Part shown: piece after piece, positions 20,103 to 29,241 of the stretch
Position numbering within the stretch: the first letter of the stretch is position 1
How the letters are laid out: the number at the start of each line of letters is the position of its first letter
From: PALSA-243 sp963743705
GTDB taxonomy: Bacteria > Acidobacteriota > Terriglobia > Bryobacterales > Bryobacteraceae
Direction of reading: 5' to 3'
Length of the DNA stretch: 64,000 bases
NCBI GenBank assembly: GCA_963743705.1
Contig: CAVUQS010000012.1
Span: 62,001 to 126,000, forward strand
Position numbers and translations under genes: made by a program
Notes under the pieces: model-generated
Seen by the model: only the letters and a program-made list of their open reading frames with translations
Databases searched by the model: none
Told to the model about the DNA's origin: nothing

Positions 20103-20761
20103 AGCCCCCGAAAGCCGCGCTGCCAATAGTAGGTGAGCGCGAGCGCGGTGAAAGAGAACGCGAGCAGCGCCAGCGACGATCGCCAGGCGGATGCGTAATC
20201 GAGCGACTGAACCTGATCGTAGATCGAGATCGAAATGGTGCGCGTCACGCCGGCGATGTTGCCGCCCACCATCAGGACGACGCCGAATTCGCCCATGGTG
20301 TGGGCGAAGCTCAAAACCGCGCCCGCGCCGATGCCGCCGCGCGCCAGTGGAACGATGATGCGGCGGAACGTCTGCGCGCGCGAGACACCCAGGCACCAGG
20401 AGGCTTCGATGAGTTTGCGATCTACCGCGCCGAATGCGGCGGCGATGGGCTGCACGGTGAAGGGCAGGCTATACAACACCGACGCCACCAGCAACCCTGT
20501 AAACGAAAACGGCAGCATGCCGCCGGTGATCTTTTCGTAAGCCGCGCCGATGGGGCTGCGCGGGCCGAGCGCGATGAGGAGATAAAACCCCAACACGGTC
20601 GGCGGCAGAATCAGCGGCATTGCCACTACCGCTTCCACTAGGAATTTCCAGCGGCGTTTGGAAAAGGTCAGCCAATACGCCAGGGGAGCGCCGAGCAGCA
20701 AGAGAATCGCCGTGGTGGCCGATGCCAGCTTCACGCTGAGCCAGATGGCTTGCCAATCCAT
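20087..20761 (-). CDS. modB: Molybdate ABC transporter permease ModB
   Basis: A 224-residue inner-membrane permease with about five or six membrane segments and the EAA-type cytoplasmic loop EASWCLGVSRAQTFRRIIVPLARGGI, which contacts the ATPase. Length matches ModB. The frame is intact, unlike its neighbours modA and modC. The start lies one base after the modA stop (TAG-C-ATG), and its stop overlaps modC, so the three formed one operon. If partners are truly broken, this permease is orphaned. Confidence 0.9.
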   Translation of the reverse strand: MDWQAIWLSVKLASATTAILLLLGAPLAYWLTFSKRRWKFLVEAVVAMPLILPPTVLGFYLLIALGPRSPIGAAYEKITGGMLPFSFTGLLVASVLYSLPFTVQPIAAAFGAVDRKLIEASWCLGVSRAQTFRRIIVPLARGGIGAGAVLSFAHTMGEFGVVLMVGGNIAGVTRTISISIYDQVQSLDYASAWRSSLALLAFSFTALALTYYWQRGFRGLWRAS

Positions 20762-20762
20762 G

Positions 20763-21520
20763 CTAATAGAAGCCGTAGCTCTTCCAGAGGGGCTTGGCCG
20801 CGGCGCTCATCAGAAAGGCGCAGAATGCGCGGGCGGCCTCGAGACTCTTCGTGCGAGAGAGAATGACGCCTGATTGCTCCATCTTAGGATAGGCGCTTAG
20901 CGGAATCTCCCAGTAGCGGCCCTGGCCGCGCGCGGCACGGCGCCAGCGCTAACGACAGCGCTACGATTCCGATATCCGCCGCGCCACTTTGCGCGAACTG
21001 GAATGTCTGCGCGATGTTTTCGCCCAGCACCAGCTTCGATGCGATGCGATCGTAGACGCCCGCTGACTTTATCGCGGCCTGGGCGGCGCGGCCGTAGGGG
21101 GCATGCTGCGGATTGGCTATGGCGACGCGTTTCACGCTCGCCGCTTCGAGCGCGCGCATCTGCAAGCGGGGCAAATCGAGCGGCGAGGCGTTCGGAACCC
21201 ACAGCACGATATGTCCGACGCCATAAACGAAGATGGAATCGGCGATTGCAAGCTTGGCTTCGATCAACCGGCGCGGGTATTCGCTATCGGCGGAAAGAAA
21301 GACGTCGAAGGGCGCCTGGTTGCCGATCTCCGCGTAGAAATTTCCCGACGACCCGAACACGGTTTCGACATCCGACCTCCGGATGCGCACGGCGAAATTC
21401 GCGCGCAAGATCGTTCAGCGCGAATTGCAGGTCGGCCGCGGCCGCGACCCTCAGCGTTTGCGGAGCGGCGTGCAAAGGCGCGGCGAACGCTAGCGCAAGG
21501 ATGGCGGAGACGAGTCGCAA
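20763..21520 (-). pseudogene. modA: Molybdate-binding protein ModA, two frameshifts
   Basis: Three frames must be joined to read a normal ModA of about 250 residues. First, signal peptide and start of the mature protein (LRLVSAILALAFAAPLHA then LRVAAAADLQFALNDLAREF), from a probable TTG at 21520. Second, from about 21375, VETVFGSSGNFYAEIGNQAPFDVFLSAD through IGIVALSLALAP. Third, from about 20938, RGQGRYWEIPLSAYPKMEQSG to the stop at 20763-20765. The first junction fits a single inserted base in the run at about 21372-21377. ModA is the periplasmic oxyanion-binding part of the ModABC importer. The start codon is uncertain. Confidence 0.8.
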
Positions 21521-21536
21521 AGCACCATCATACAAC

Positions 21537-23151
21537 TCAGGGGTAGCGCACTCCGCTGGCAATCGCGCCCGGAAATGCGTAGGCGTAGGCAGTCACGATG
21601 AGCGCGATGAGCGCCATCAGCGCGAGGCTATGTTTCAGAATGGCGCGGAAGATCGCGCCCTCCTGCCCTTCCTGTCCGGTGACGGCGCAGCCGATGACCA
21701 GCGATTGCGCCGCGACCATCTTTCCCATGACGCCGCCGGCGCTATTGGCCGCGCCCATGAGGATGGGGCTGAGGCCGAGGTGGTTGGCGGTGATCACCTG
21801 CAGGCTGCCGAAGAGCGCGTTCGAGCCGGCGTCGGTGCCGCTGAGCGCGACGCCGATCCATCCGATGACCGTGCCGAAGAACGGAAACAGGACGCCGGTG
21901 CGCGCAAACGCCATGCCAAGCGTCGCATCCATGCCGCAATAGCGCGTCAGATAGCCGATGCCGAGCATAGCGAGGATGGCGACCAGACTGAGGCGCAGTT
22001 TCCAAACGGTGCGCAGGTAAATTCGCGAGGCGCGCCGAGGGCCAATACCAGCAAGCGCGGCCGCGATAAATCCAGCGATCAACATTCCGGTGCCCGGCGT
22101 GGACAGCCAACAGAAATCGAAGATGGCGGGCTCAGCATAGGCTTTCGCGACGACGGGCGGCATGCGCACGACGTTGAGATGCAGACCGGGGATGGGCGGA
22201 CGCCAGGAGAGGCTTTCAAGCCCGCGGGTGACCGGCGGAAGCCCCCAGATCACTACGACGACGACGAGAAGCGCGAAGGGAAGCCAGCCATAGGCGATCT
22301 GCCCAGCCGTCAAGCTTGACGGCGGACGCCATTTCGCGGCGCGCTTCCACACGCGCAGGAACAAAACGAGCGTGGCCAGCGCGGCCGACGCCGCCGACGA
22401 TATCGACGAGCGCCCCATCGATGTAGTTCGACCAGAAAAACTGAATGAAGCTGAAGGCGGCGCCGCAAGCCAACAGGGCCGGCCAGACAGCGAGCGTCTC
22501 TTCCCAACCCGCCATCATGCGAACCAGCCAGAACGGCAGCACGAGCGTGGTGAATGGCAAGATGCGGCCGAGCATGGCGCTGAAATCGGGACCGGAAAGC
22601 CCGGTGACGCCGACGAGCGTGCGCACCGGATTGCCGAGCGTGCCAAATGCGACCGGCGAGGAATTCGCCAGCAGGCAGAGGAGGGCGGTTTGGAACGGCG
22701 GAAATCCAAGGCCGATCATCATGGCGCCGGTGACCGCGACGGGCGCGCCGCCTCCGCCAACGCCTTCGAGGATGGCGCCGAACGCGAAAGCGATTAGCAA
22801 CGCCTGCAGGCGGCGGTCTTTCGAGATTCCCGCGATGGATTGTTTCAGAGTTTCGAACTGGCCGGTTTCGACGGAGACTTCGTAGAGAAACACGGATGCA
22901 ATGACCACCCACACGACCCGGAGCAATCCGTAGACGATTCCATCCGCCACCGCGCCGGCAGCCATGGCGGCCGGCATGCGGAAGACGACGAGAGCGATGC
23001 CCACCGCTGCGATGAATGCGTAGACTGCGGCGCGCCATGCGGGCGTGCGGCGCACGGCGAGGAAGTAAAACAGCGTACACACCGGCAACGCGGCGGCCGC
23101 GGTGGAGAGCACAGGGTTCCCGAGCGGATCGGGATTCTGGAGCCAGGGCAT
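21537..23151 (-). pseudogene. lctP: L-lactate permease family transporter, frameshifted
   Basis: The N-terminal half reads from ATG 23151 (LGNPVLSTAAAALPVCTLFY, EGVGGGGAPVAVTGAMMIGLGF, NSSPVAFGTLGNPV). The C-terminal half lies in another frame, from about 22390 to the stop at 21537 (AIFDFCWLSTPGTGMLIAG, GVALSGTDAGSNALFG, NSAGGVMGKMVAAQS). Joined, it would be about 537 residues with many membrane segments, the normal build of LctP lactate/glycolate symporters. The junction is in the GC-rich GGCGGCGTCGGCCGC stretch near 22381-22400. It is followed at a short distance by modA on the same strand. Confidence 0.85.
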
Positions 23152-23221
23152 GATGTCTGGGCGGACAGGACCGGGTCACAGTATATCAACGCCGTTGCGG
23201 ATCAGCGCTATACTCTCATAT

Positions 23222-24086
23222 GTGTTGAAGCTCACACTTTCCGCTACAGCGGCGGCCGCGCTGATTGTTTGGGGCGCGACTGCGCAGCAGAACCCACCTA
23301 AGCAAGCGGATTCTCAAACGCAGAAAAGCGCGCCCACGACATCCGGCGCGCGCGAATTGTTTTACCTGGCGGCGGCGCCAAAGGACAAGCTGCCTCAAGT
23401 CACGACGGCGACGGCGCACGTGACGAAGAACGGCGTGGGCGCGCCGACGACAACTGTTGCGTACGCCGGTCCGCCACCGGCCGCCGGCCGTGCATCTGGG
23501 AATTCGATACAACCTTCTGCTGGTGGACGACAACAACCACGGCTCACCCGCGGCTTCCGATCGCGTGTTCCGCGCGGGCGAGCGAGTGGCCATCGAAATC
23601 GAAGCCAATCATTCCGGCTATCTCTACGTGCTGGCCAAACAATCGAGCGGCCAGTGGATGCCGCTGCTGCCTTCGGCCGAGATGTCGGACGAGAGCAACA
23701 TCATCGACCCCGGCCGCAAAGTCCGCGTGCCCGAAAATTACTATTTCGAAATTCAGGATCCGCCGGGCGCCGAACATCTGGTGATGGTCTTCTCGCGCGA
23801 TCCGCAGGATTTCTACGAGCTGTATCAGGGCATCAAGAACCAGACCGCGCCGCCCTCCACCGCGCCGGTGCGGCGGCCCGCAGCGGGTGTGCTGATGGCC
23901 GATGCATCGATGGTGAACAACGCCATCACCAGGATGGAGCAGCAATTCGGAACACGCGACATCGCCATTCGCCGCGTGAGCCAGCCGCTGAGCTCCGGCG
24001 AGCCGGCGGGATCCGTGTATGTGGTGAACGCGTCGAACAAGCCGTCTTCGAGCGTCGTGACCGAGCTCGATATCAAACACCGGTAG
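23222..24086 (+). pseudogene. Exported DUF4384-type protein, frameshifted
   Basis: From GTG 23222, a signal peptide (LTLSATAAAALIVWGATAQQ) and a Pro/Thr-rich linker read in one frame to about 23490. The remainder reads in the +1 frame to 24086. That part holds the DUF4384-like core: GIRYNLLLVDD, FRAGERVAIEIEANHSGYLYVL, WMPLLPS, and a strand ending VMVFSRDP. The predicted full length is about 287 residues. The junction lies in CCGGCCGCCGGCCG, where a one-base error is easy. DUF4384 domains are carried by exported or kinase-linked proteins of unknown role. Confidence 0.65.
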
Positions 24087-24123
24087 TTAGTCGCCCGCGC
24101 CAGGACCGGGCTATCATCTCTCT

Positions 24124-25557
24124 ATGAAGCTCCGCCCGTTTCTCCTCCTATTTTGCGCTGCCGCGATGTTGGCTCAGGCTCAATATACTCTCCGGCCCGG
24201 CGACGTAATCCTGCGAGGCGGCTGGGTTTTCGATTCCATTCACGACGGCGTCCGCCGCAACACCGGCATCGTCGTTCGCAACGGCGAATTCCTGGAGGTC
24301 GACGCCAACCTCGCGGGGCGCGAGTTCGGAACCGCCCGCGTAGTGAATCTGGCGGACGACGAATACGTTCTGCCCGGCCTTTTCGATCTCCATGCGCATT
24401 ACGCCGTCGATCTTTTCGGCGCGGGCCGCATAGACGAATACACCGTCAACCCTCTGCTCTTTCTTGCCAACGGCGTGACATCGACCTTCCCCGCCGGCGA
24501 AGTCGATCCCGAAGGCATGATGGAAGCGCGCAAACGCATTAATAGCGGACAGCAGATCGGCCCAAGGATCATGAATTCGGGTCCGTATTTTGGTTCAGCG
24601 CGCCCGGGCTGGAACAGTGCGGAGATGACGCCGGATGTAATTCGCGCCGAGGTCCGCAAATGGGCGGCGCTGGGTATCAAAGGGCTGAAGGCGAAAGGCA
24701 TTCACGCGGACCAATTGGCGGCTCTGATCGATGAAGGGCATCGCCAGGGACTCACAATCACCGCGCACCTCGACTCCGGTTTCCGCAATAGCGTCAATCC
24801 GCGCGACGCAATCGCCATGGGTATCGACCGCGTGGAACATTTCATGGGCGGAGACGCGCTCACTCCGGATAAGTCGGCCTACAGTTCGCTGGAACATCTC
24901 GACATAACCAGTCCAGAGGTCGCCGCCATTTTTAAGACCTACCTCTCGCAGAACGTGTTTTTCGACGCGACGCTCGCCACGTACGGATCGTTTTCCGATC
25001 GCCAGCCGAAAGAACTCTACGAGTACTGGATCAACGAAATGGATTTCCTGACCCCGTACGCCCGCAGCGTCGTTGCGGCCGGTCTGCCGCGGCGAAACAA
25101 TGCGCAGTTCGGGCGCCTGCTTATCGCAAAGCTCAAAGAAGTGAAAGCATTTTACGATGCGGGCGGCGCCAACCTGATTACGCTGGGCACCGATCATCCG
25201 AGCTGGGGCGAGTTCTGGTCCGGATTCATGTCGCATCGGGAACTGCAGGCCCTGGTCCTCTCCGGAATTCCGCCCGCCGCCGCGCTCAAAATGGGGACGA
25301 TCAACGGCGCGCGCGCCTTCAACGTAGGTACTAAGCTGGGCGCGATCGAACGCGGCCGATGGGCCGACCTATTCGTCGTGCGTGGAAATCCGCTCGAAAA
25401 CATCCGGAACACGCGGAACGTCCGGATGGTCATGAAAGCCGGTGAAATCTACGACCCGGCCGTGCTGCTGGCTTCGGCAAAAGGCAAGCTGGGTCCGGCA
25501 AACGCCGACGAGGCAGCCTGGTGGAAAGGCAACGTGCGTTTCGCCAAGACGCAGTGA
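24124..25557 (+). CDS. Exported metal-dependent amidohydrolase
   Basis: A 477-residue protein with a cleavable signal (MKLRPFLLLFCAAAMLAQA). It is an amidohydrolase-superfamily TIM barrel flanked by a small beta-sandwich. The first metal-binding motif is DLHAH in LPGLFDLHAHYA, a candidate Lys ligand is in IKGLKAKGIH, followed by TAHLDSG, RVEHFMGG and the final Asp in TLGTDHPSWGEF. The C-terminal IERGRWADLFVV is typical of imidazolonepropionase/prolidase-like members. The substrate is unknown; a cyclic amide or dipeptide is plausible. It follows the DUF4384 gene by about 37 bp in the same direction and may share its promoter. Confidence 0.85.
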   Translation: MKLRPFLLLFCAAAMLAQAQYTLRPGDVILRGGWVFDSIHDGVRRNTGIVVRNGEFLEVDANLAGREFGTARVVNLADDEYVLPGLFDLHAHYAVDLFGAGRIDEYTVNPLLFLANGVTSTFPAGEVDPEGMMEARKRINSGQQIGPRIMNSGPYFGSARPGWNSAEMTPDVIRAEVRKWAALGIKGLKAKGIHADQLAALIDEGHRQGLTITAHLDSGFRNSVNPRDAIAMGIDRVEHFMGGDALTPDKSAYSSLEHLDITSPEVAAIFKTYLSQNVFFDATLATYGSFSDRQPKELYEYWINEMDFLTPYARSVVAAGLPRRNNAQFGRLLIAKLKEVKAFYDAGGANLITLGTDHPSWGEFWSGFMSHRELQALVLSGIPPAAALKMGTINGARAFNVGTKLGAIERGRWADLFVVRGNPLENIRNTRNVRMVMKAGEIYDPAVLLASAKGKLGPANADEAAWWKGNVRFAKTQ

Positions 25558-25564
25558 GCTGCCG

Positions 25565-26980
25565 TTAAGATTGGCAAGCCGCCCGGATGCGCCGCAGCAT
25601 GCCGCGGAACATCCACTCATGAATCGGCCACAGCAGATACCAGTAAAGTAATCCGCTCAGACCACGGGGCTCGAAAGACGCGATCTGATGGATCGCCGTG
25701 CCCTCTCCGTCCGGTTCCACGCGAAATTCGAGCCAGGCCCGGCCGGGGATTTTCATCTCCGCGAACAAACGCAAGCGGCGGTCCGGCTCGTAAGCCTGCA
25801 CGCGCCAGAAATCGAGCGTGCTGCCCGGGAGCGGAGTCTCGGCGTCAGGCCGGCCGCGCCGCATCCCCACGCCGCCCGCCAACAAATCCAGCAGGCCACG
25901 GATTCTCCAAAGCCAGTTGCAAAAATACCAGCCAGTGCGCCCGCCAATGCGGCGAATGGGAGCGAACGCCTGATTCGCCGGAAGAGCAACCCTGGCGATT
26001 CGTTCGTCCGTCAGAACATCGCCGCCGGCCTCGGCCGCCACGAACCATGCGCCGGCGTGCGCGGCATCGGACCAGCGGGTCTCGGCGGACGATCGATCTT
26101 CGTTGGCAAGCGCTCGCTCTATCGCGCGCGTAACCCCCATCGGCCGGACTCGAAAAATCCGTCCGGCGTCAGCGCTGGCGACGACGCTCGCGGTGCGGAC
26201 GCTCTCGATCAGGCAGCGGCCGATCGACGCATATACCGGCGTGATCAAAGTTAGCCATCGGCTCGACAGGTTCGGGCTGAGAAAAGGGACCGCCAAGAAC
26301 CAGCGCCGCAATTTCCGTTGGCGCGCATACTCGCGCATGATGCCGAGATAGGAAGTCACATCGGCTCCGCCGATTTCGACGACCAGGCCCCGTCCCGCTT
26401 CCACATCGATGGCCTCGACGAGATACTCGATCACATCTTCGATCGCAATCGGCTGCGCCGACGTGTGCACCCAGCGCGGCGTGATCATCACCGGGAGCCT
26501 CTCCACCAAGGCGCGGATCAATTCAAAGGAAGAACTACCCGAACCGAGAATGATCGAAGCCCTCAGTTCGACTACCGGCACGCCGCTCGCGCGCAAAATG
26601 TCTCCGGTCTCGGCTCGGCTCCGCATGTGCGGTGAAAGCGCATTTCCGTGCGCCAGTCCGCCGAGGTAAATGATGCGCCGCACCTGCGCGTCGCGCGCCG
26701 CCCGCGCGAAAGACGTGGCGCATTCCCTTTCCCGATCCGCGAACTCCGGACCCGCTTGCATGGAGTGAACGAGATAGAAGGCCGTTTCCACGCCTAGGAA
26801 CGCTGAACCCAGAGTTGCCGGATGAAGCAGGTCGCCCTGCACGATTTCCGTGCCGGGCGCGGAGCGTCCGCTCAGCACCTCTGGGTTGCGGCACAAACAC
26901 CTGACAGGCAAGCAGTGTTGCTGAAGCCGCCGTAAAAGACGGCCTCCGACATACCCGCTTGCTCCGGTCAGTAAAACCAT
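25565..26980 (-). CDS. NAD(P)-binding epimerase with DUF2867 domain
   Basis: A 471-residue protein. The N-terminal atypical short-chain dehydrogenase domain (about 1-290) has the Rossmann loop TGASGYVGGRLL, then GDLLHPATLG and FYLVHSM. The C-terminal DUF2867 domain (about 320-471) contains FWRVQAYEPDRRLRLFAEMKIPGRAWLEF and ends with LSGLLYWYLLWPIHEWMF, a hydrophobic stretch near the membrane. The same fusion occurs widely in bacteria and is annotated as SDR/DUF2867; the reaction is unknown. Eight bases separate its stop from the amidohydrolase on the other strand, and the fasciclin gene lies just upstream on the same strand. Confidence 0.88.
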   Translation of the reverse strand: MVLLTGASGYVGGRLLRRLQQHCLPVRCLCRNPEVLSGRSAPGTEIVQGDLLHPATLGSAFLGVETAFYLVHSMQAGPEFADRERECATSFARAARDAQVRRIIYLGGLAHGNALSPHMRSRAETGDILRASGVPVVELRASIILGSGSSSFELIRALVERLPVMITPRWVHTSAQPIAIEDVIEYLVEAIDVEAGRGLVVEIGGADVTSYLGIMREYARQRKLRRWFLAVPFLSPNLSSRWLTLITPVYASIGRCLIESVRTASVVASADAGRIFRVRPMGVTRAIERALANEDRSSAETRWSDAAHAGAWFVAAEAGGDVLTDERIARVALPANQAFAPIRRIGGRTGWYFCNWLWRIRGLLDLLAGGVGMRRGRPDAETPLPGSTLDFWRVQAYEPDRRLRLFAEMKIPGRAWLEFRVEPDGEGTAIHQIASFEPRGLSGLLYWYLLWPIHEWMFRGMLRRIRAACQS

Positions 26981-26989
26981 CGAACCACC

Positions 26990-27463
26990 CTATTTGGGCA
27001 TTAGAACCGTGTCGATTACGTGAATCACACCGTTGCTGGCGATGATATCCGTCTTGATCACATGAGCGCCGTTGACCGTCACGCCGCCATCCGCCGTCTT
27101 AATGGTAACGCTCGCGCCTTCGACGGTCTTGGCGGAATGAAGCTTCACCACATCCTTCGCCATCACGTCTCCGGCCACCACGTGGTACGTGAGGATCTTC
27201 ACAAGCTTCTCTTTGTTCTCGGGCTTGAGTAAGTTCTCCACGGTTCCGGGCGGCAACTTAGCGAACGCCGCATCGGTTGGCGCGAATACCGTAAACGGCC
27301 CAGGGCCCTTCAGCGTTTCTACCAGTCCCGCGGCTTTCACGGCCGCCACCAGGGTGTCGAAGTGCCCTGCGATCGCCGTATCCACAATGTCCGCCGGAGC
27401 AGCATTTGCCACGGCCGCCAGCGCCAGAGCGCCGGCCAAAAACAAACTTGAATAATGAATCAT
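26990..27463 (-). CDS. Exported fasciclin (FAS1) domain protein
   Basis: A 157-residue secreted or periplasmic protein: signal peptide about 1-21 (LFLAGALALAAVANA), then one FAS1 domain with the two conserved boxes (GPFTVFAPTDAAFAKLP and the C-terminal HVIKTDIIASNGVIHVIDTVLMP). The family mediates adhesion, but bacterial single-domain members have unclear roles. It precedes the DUF2867 epimerase by 9 bp on the same strand, so the two are probably co-transcribed. Confidence 0.92.
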   Translation of the reverse strand: MIHYSSLFLAGALALAAVANAAPADIVDTAIAGHFDTLVAAVKAAGLVETLKGPGPFTVFAPTDAAFAKLPPGTVENLLKPENKEKLVKILTYHVVAGDVMAKDVVKLHSAKTVEGASVTIKTADGGVTVNGAHVIKTDIIASNGVIHVIDTVLMPK

Positions 27464-27625
27464 CGTTTTTCCTACTCCCTTACTTCCTCTTGGCGAGGCC
27501 TTTTCTTTCCAGGCCTGATTTGATCATAAGGAAAATCTGTTTTACTGTAAAGAACAGGGAAGGCTTAGCTTTCCTGGAGAGAAAAAATCCGGACGGAACC
27601 GGATGCGGGAGGAAAACGATTTGCC

Positions 27626-28213
27626 ATGGAATCGGAAACCATCGCCAAAGGACTGAAAAAATATGGAATCGGCGGCAAACTGCGGAGACTTCGCCTGCGC
27701 AAGAGCATGGGGCTGCTCGAACTCAGCAAGCACACCGGGCTCTCGCCCGCGTTGCTATCTAAGCTGGAGCGGGACGTGATGCACCCCACGCTCGCAACGT
27801 TGTTGCGCATAGCGCTGGTTTTCAGCGTGGGGCTGGACTACTTCTTCACTTCCGAACCCAAGCCGGTGCTGGAGATCGTGCGGAAACGCGACCGCCTGCG
27901 CTTCCCCGATTCGCCGGATTCCGCCAAGCCCACTTACTACTTTGAAAGCCTTGATTTTCCCGTCCCGCGGCGCGTCCTCAACTCGTACCTGGCCGAGTTC
28001 GAACCCGCCGACGGCAAAGACAGCCGCTTCCACGAGCACCCGGGAATCGAGTTTCTCTATGTCGTCTCGGGGAAAGTGGAACTACGAACCCGGGAGGAAA
28101 GCTTCGAATTAGCGGAAGGCGACGCGGTTTATTTCGATTCCACCGCGCCTCATGCTTATTGCCGGATTGGCGCGCGGCGCGCCACCGCGCTGGTAGTTAC
28201 CGTGGGAGCCTGA
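27626..28213 (+). CDS. XRE-cupin transcriptional regulator
   Basis: A 195-residue regulator: an N-terminal helix-turn-helix of the XRE type at about 12-72 (LRRLRLRKSMGLLELSKHTGLSPALLSKLER) and a C-terminal cupin at about 125-190 (HEHPGIEFLYVVSGKVELRT, GDAVYFDSTAPHAY). The cupin presumably senses a small ligand. The 160-bp region before it is AT-richer than its surroundings and holds a TTTACTGTAAA-like dyad near 27541-27551, a possible operator. Divergent from the fasciclin/epimerase pair and followed by a methyltransferase gene 21 bp downstream. Confidence 0.9.
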   Translation: MESETIAKGLKKYGIGGKLRRLRLRKSMGLLELSKHTGLSPALLSKLERDVMHPTLATLLRIALVFSVGLDYFFTSEPKPVLEIVRKRDRLRFPDSPDSAKPTYYFESLDFPVPRRVLNSYLAEFEPADGKDSRFHEHPGIEFLYVVSGKVELRTREESFELAEGDAVYFDSTAPHAYCRIGARRATALVVTVGA

Positions 28214-28234
28214 TCAATGTTCGATAATTTCTGA

Positions 28235-29221
28235 ATGGAAGCCAACGGGTTACCTTCCCGTACTTCGATTCTGACGGCCGCGGCGCGCGCGTTTGGGTCG
28301 CGCGAGCCCGATGCCAGCGTGCGCAATCCTGACTGGGCCGCCGAACGGCTGATCGGCCCGGCCGAGTTGGCTCTGATCGCCGAGCATCCCATCAGCCAAG
28401 CTCTCGACCGGGAATTTCAGGACGCCATTTCCGATCCCGATATCTTCGGCTTCGCGTGGCTGATGCTGGTGCGGACACGGTTCATCGACGAACTGATGGA
28501 ACGCGCCGTCCGCAACGGGGCGACGCAGTTGGTGATTCTGGGCGCCGGCTTCGATACGCGAGCCCACCGCTTCACCGAACTGTTGAAGGACGTCGCGGTG
28601 ATCGAGGTCGATTACGGCGCCACCCAGGAGTACAAGAAGCGGCGCGTCGAAGCGGCTTTGGGCGGCTCGCCAGCGAACGTGGTGTATGCCCCCATCGATT
28701 TCGCGCGGGAGAGCCTCGCCGACGCACTGCGCCGCGCTGATTTTCAGCCCGGCCGCAAGACCTATTACATTTGCGAGGGCGTCAGCATGTATGTCCCGGA
28801 GGAAGGGATGAAGCAAACGCTGCGCGCGATCGCGGCGGAATCGGCGCCGGGCAGCGCGCTGCTACTTGAGTATCTCAACCGCGGCGGGCTCGATTTGCTG
28901 AGAAAGTATCCCTCGGGGATGATCAAGAATGCGGTCGATTGGGGAGAGCCGTTCGTGTTCGGCGTGCCCGACGGACAGGACCGCGAATTTTTCCTCGAAG
29001 CGGGTTTGGAACTGGGCGAGACGCTGAAGATCGGCGCTCCCGAATCGTTGCGGCGCTACGCCATGCGCCAGGACGGGACCTACTACGGCGCCCATCTGGA
29101 GAAGGTGTTTCAGGAGCGGCGCGAAGCCGCGCTGAAGGCCATGGACAATGCGGGCCGCCAGCAAGCCGCTCAGGCCGCTGCGACGTCGGGCTATTGGCTG
29201 GCCGAGTTGAACGTCCGCTAG
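28235..29221 (+). CDS. Class I SAM-dependent methyltransferase, LCM/TIGR00027-like
   Basis: A 328-residue methyltransferase of the leucine carboxyl methyltransferase-like branch. It shows TRFIDELMERAV, then the SAM loop LVILGAGFDTRAHRF, acidic VIEVDYGATQEYKKRR, and YICEGVSMYVPEEGMKQTL. Such proteins methylate small molecules, often in secondary metabolism, or are orphan enzymes. The substrate is not predictable. It is in line with the XRE-cupin gene (21-bp gap) and the amidase gene (20-bp gap), so the three may form one unit. Confidence 0.9.
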   Translation: MEANGLPSRTSILTAAARAFGSREPDASVRNPDWAAERLIGPAELALIAEHPISQALDREFQDAISDPDIFGFAWLMLVRTRFIDELMERAVRNGATQLVILGAGFDTRAHRFTELLKDVAVIEVDYGATQEYKKRRVEAALGGSPANVVYAPIDFARESLADALRRADFQPGRKTYYICEGVSMYVPEEGMKQTLRAIAAESAPGSALLLEYLNRGGLDLLRKYPSGMIKNAVDWGEPFVFGVPDGQDREFFLEAGLELGETLKIGAPESLRRYAMRQDGTYYGAHLEKVFQERREAALKAMDNAGRQQAAQAAATSGYWLAELNVR

Positions 29222-29241
29222 CGTAAGGTAAGATCGTTCGA

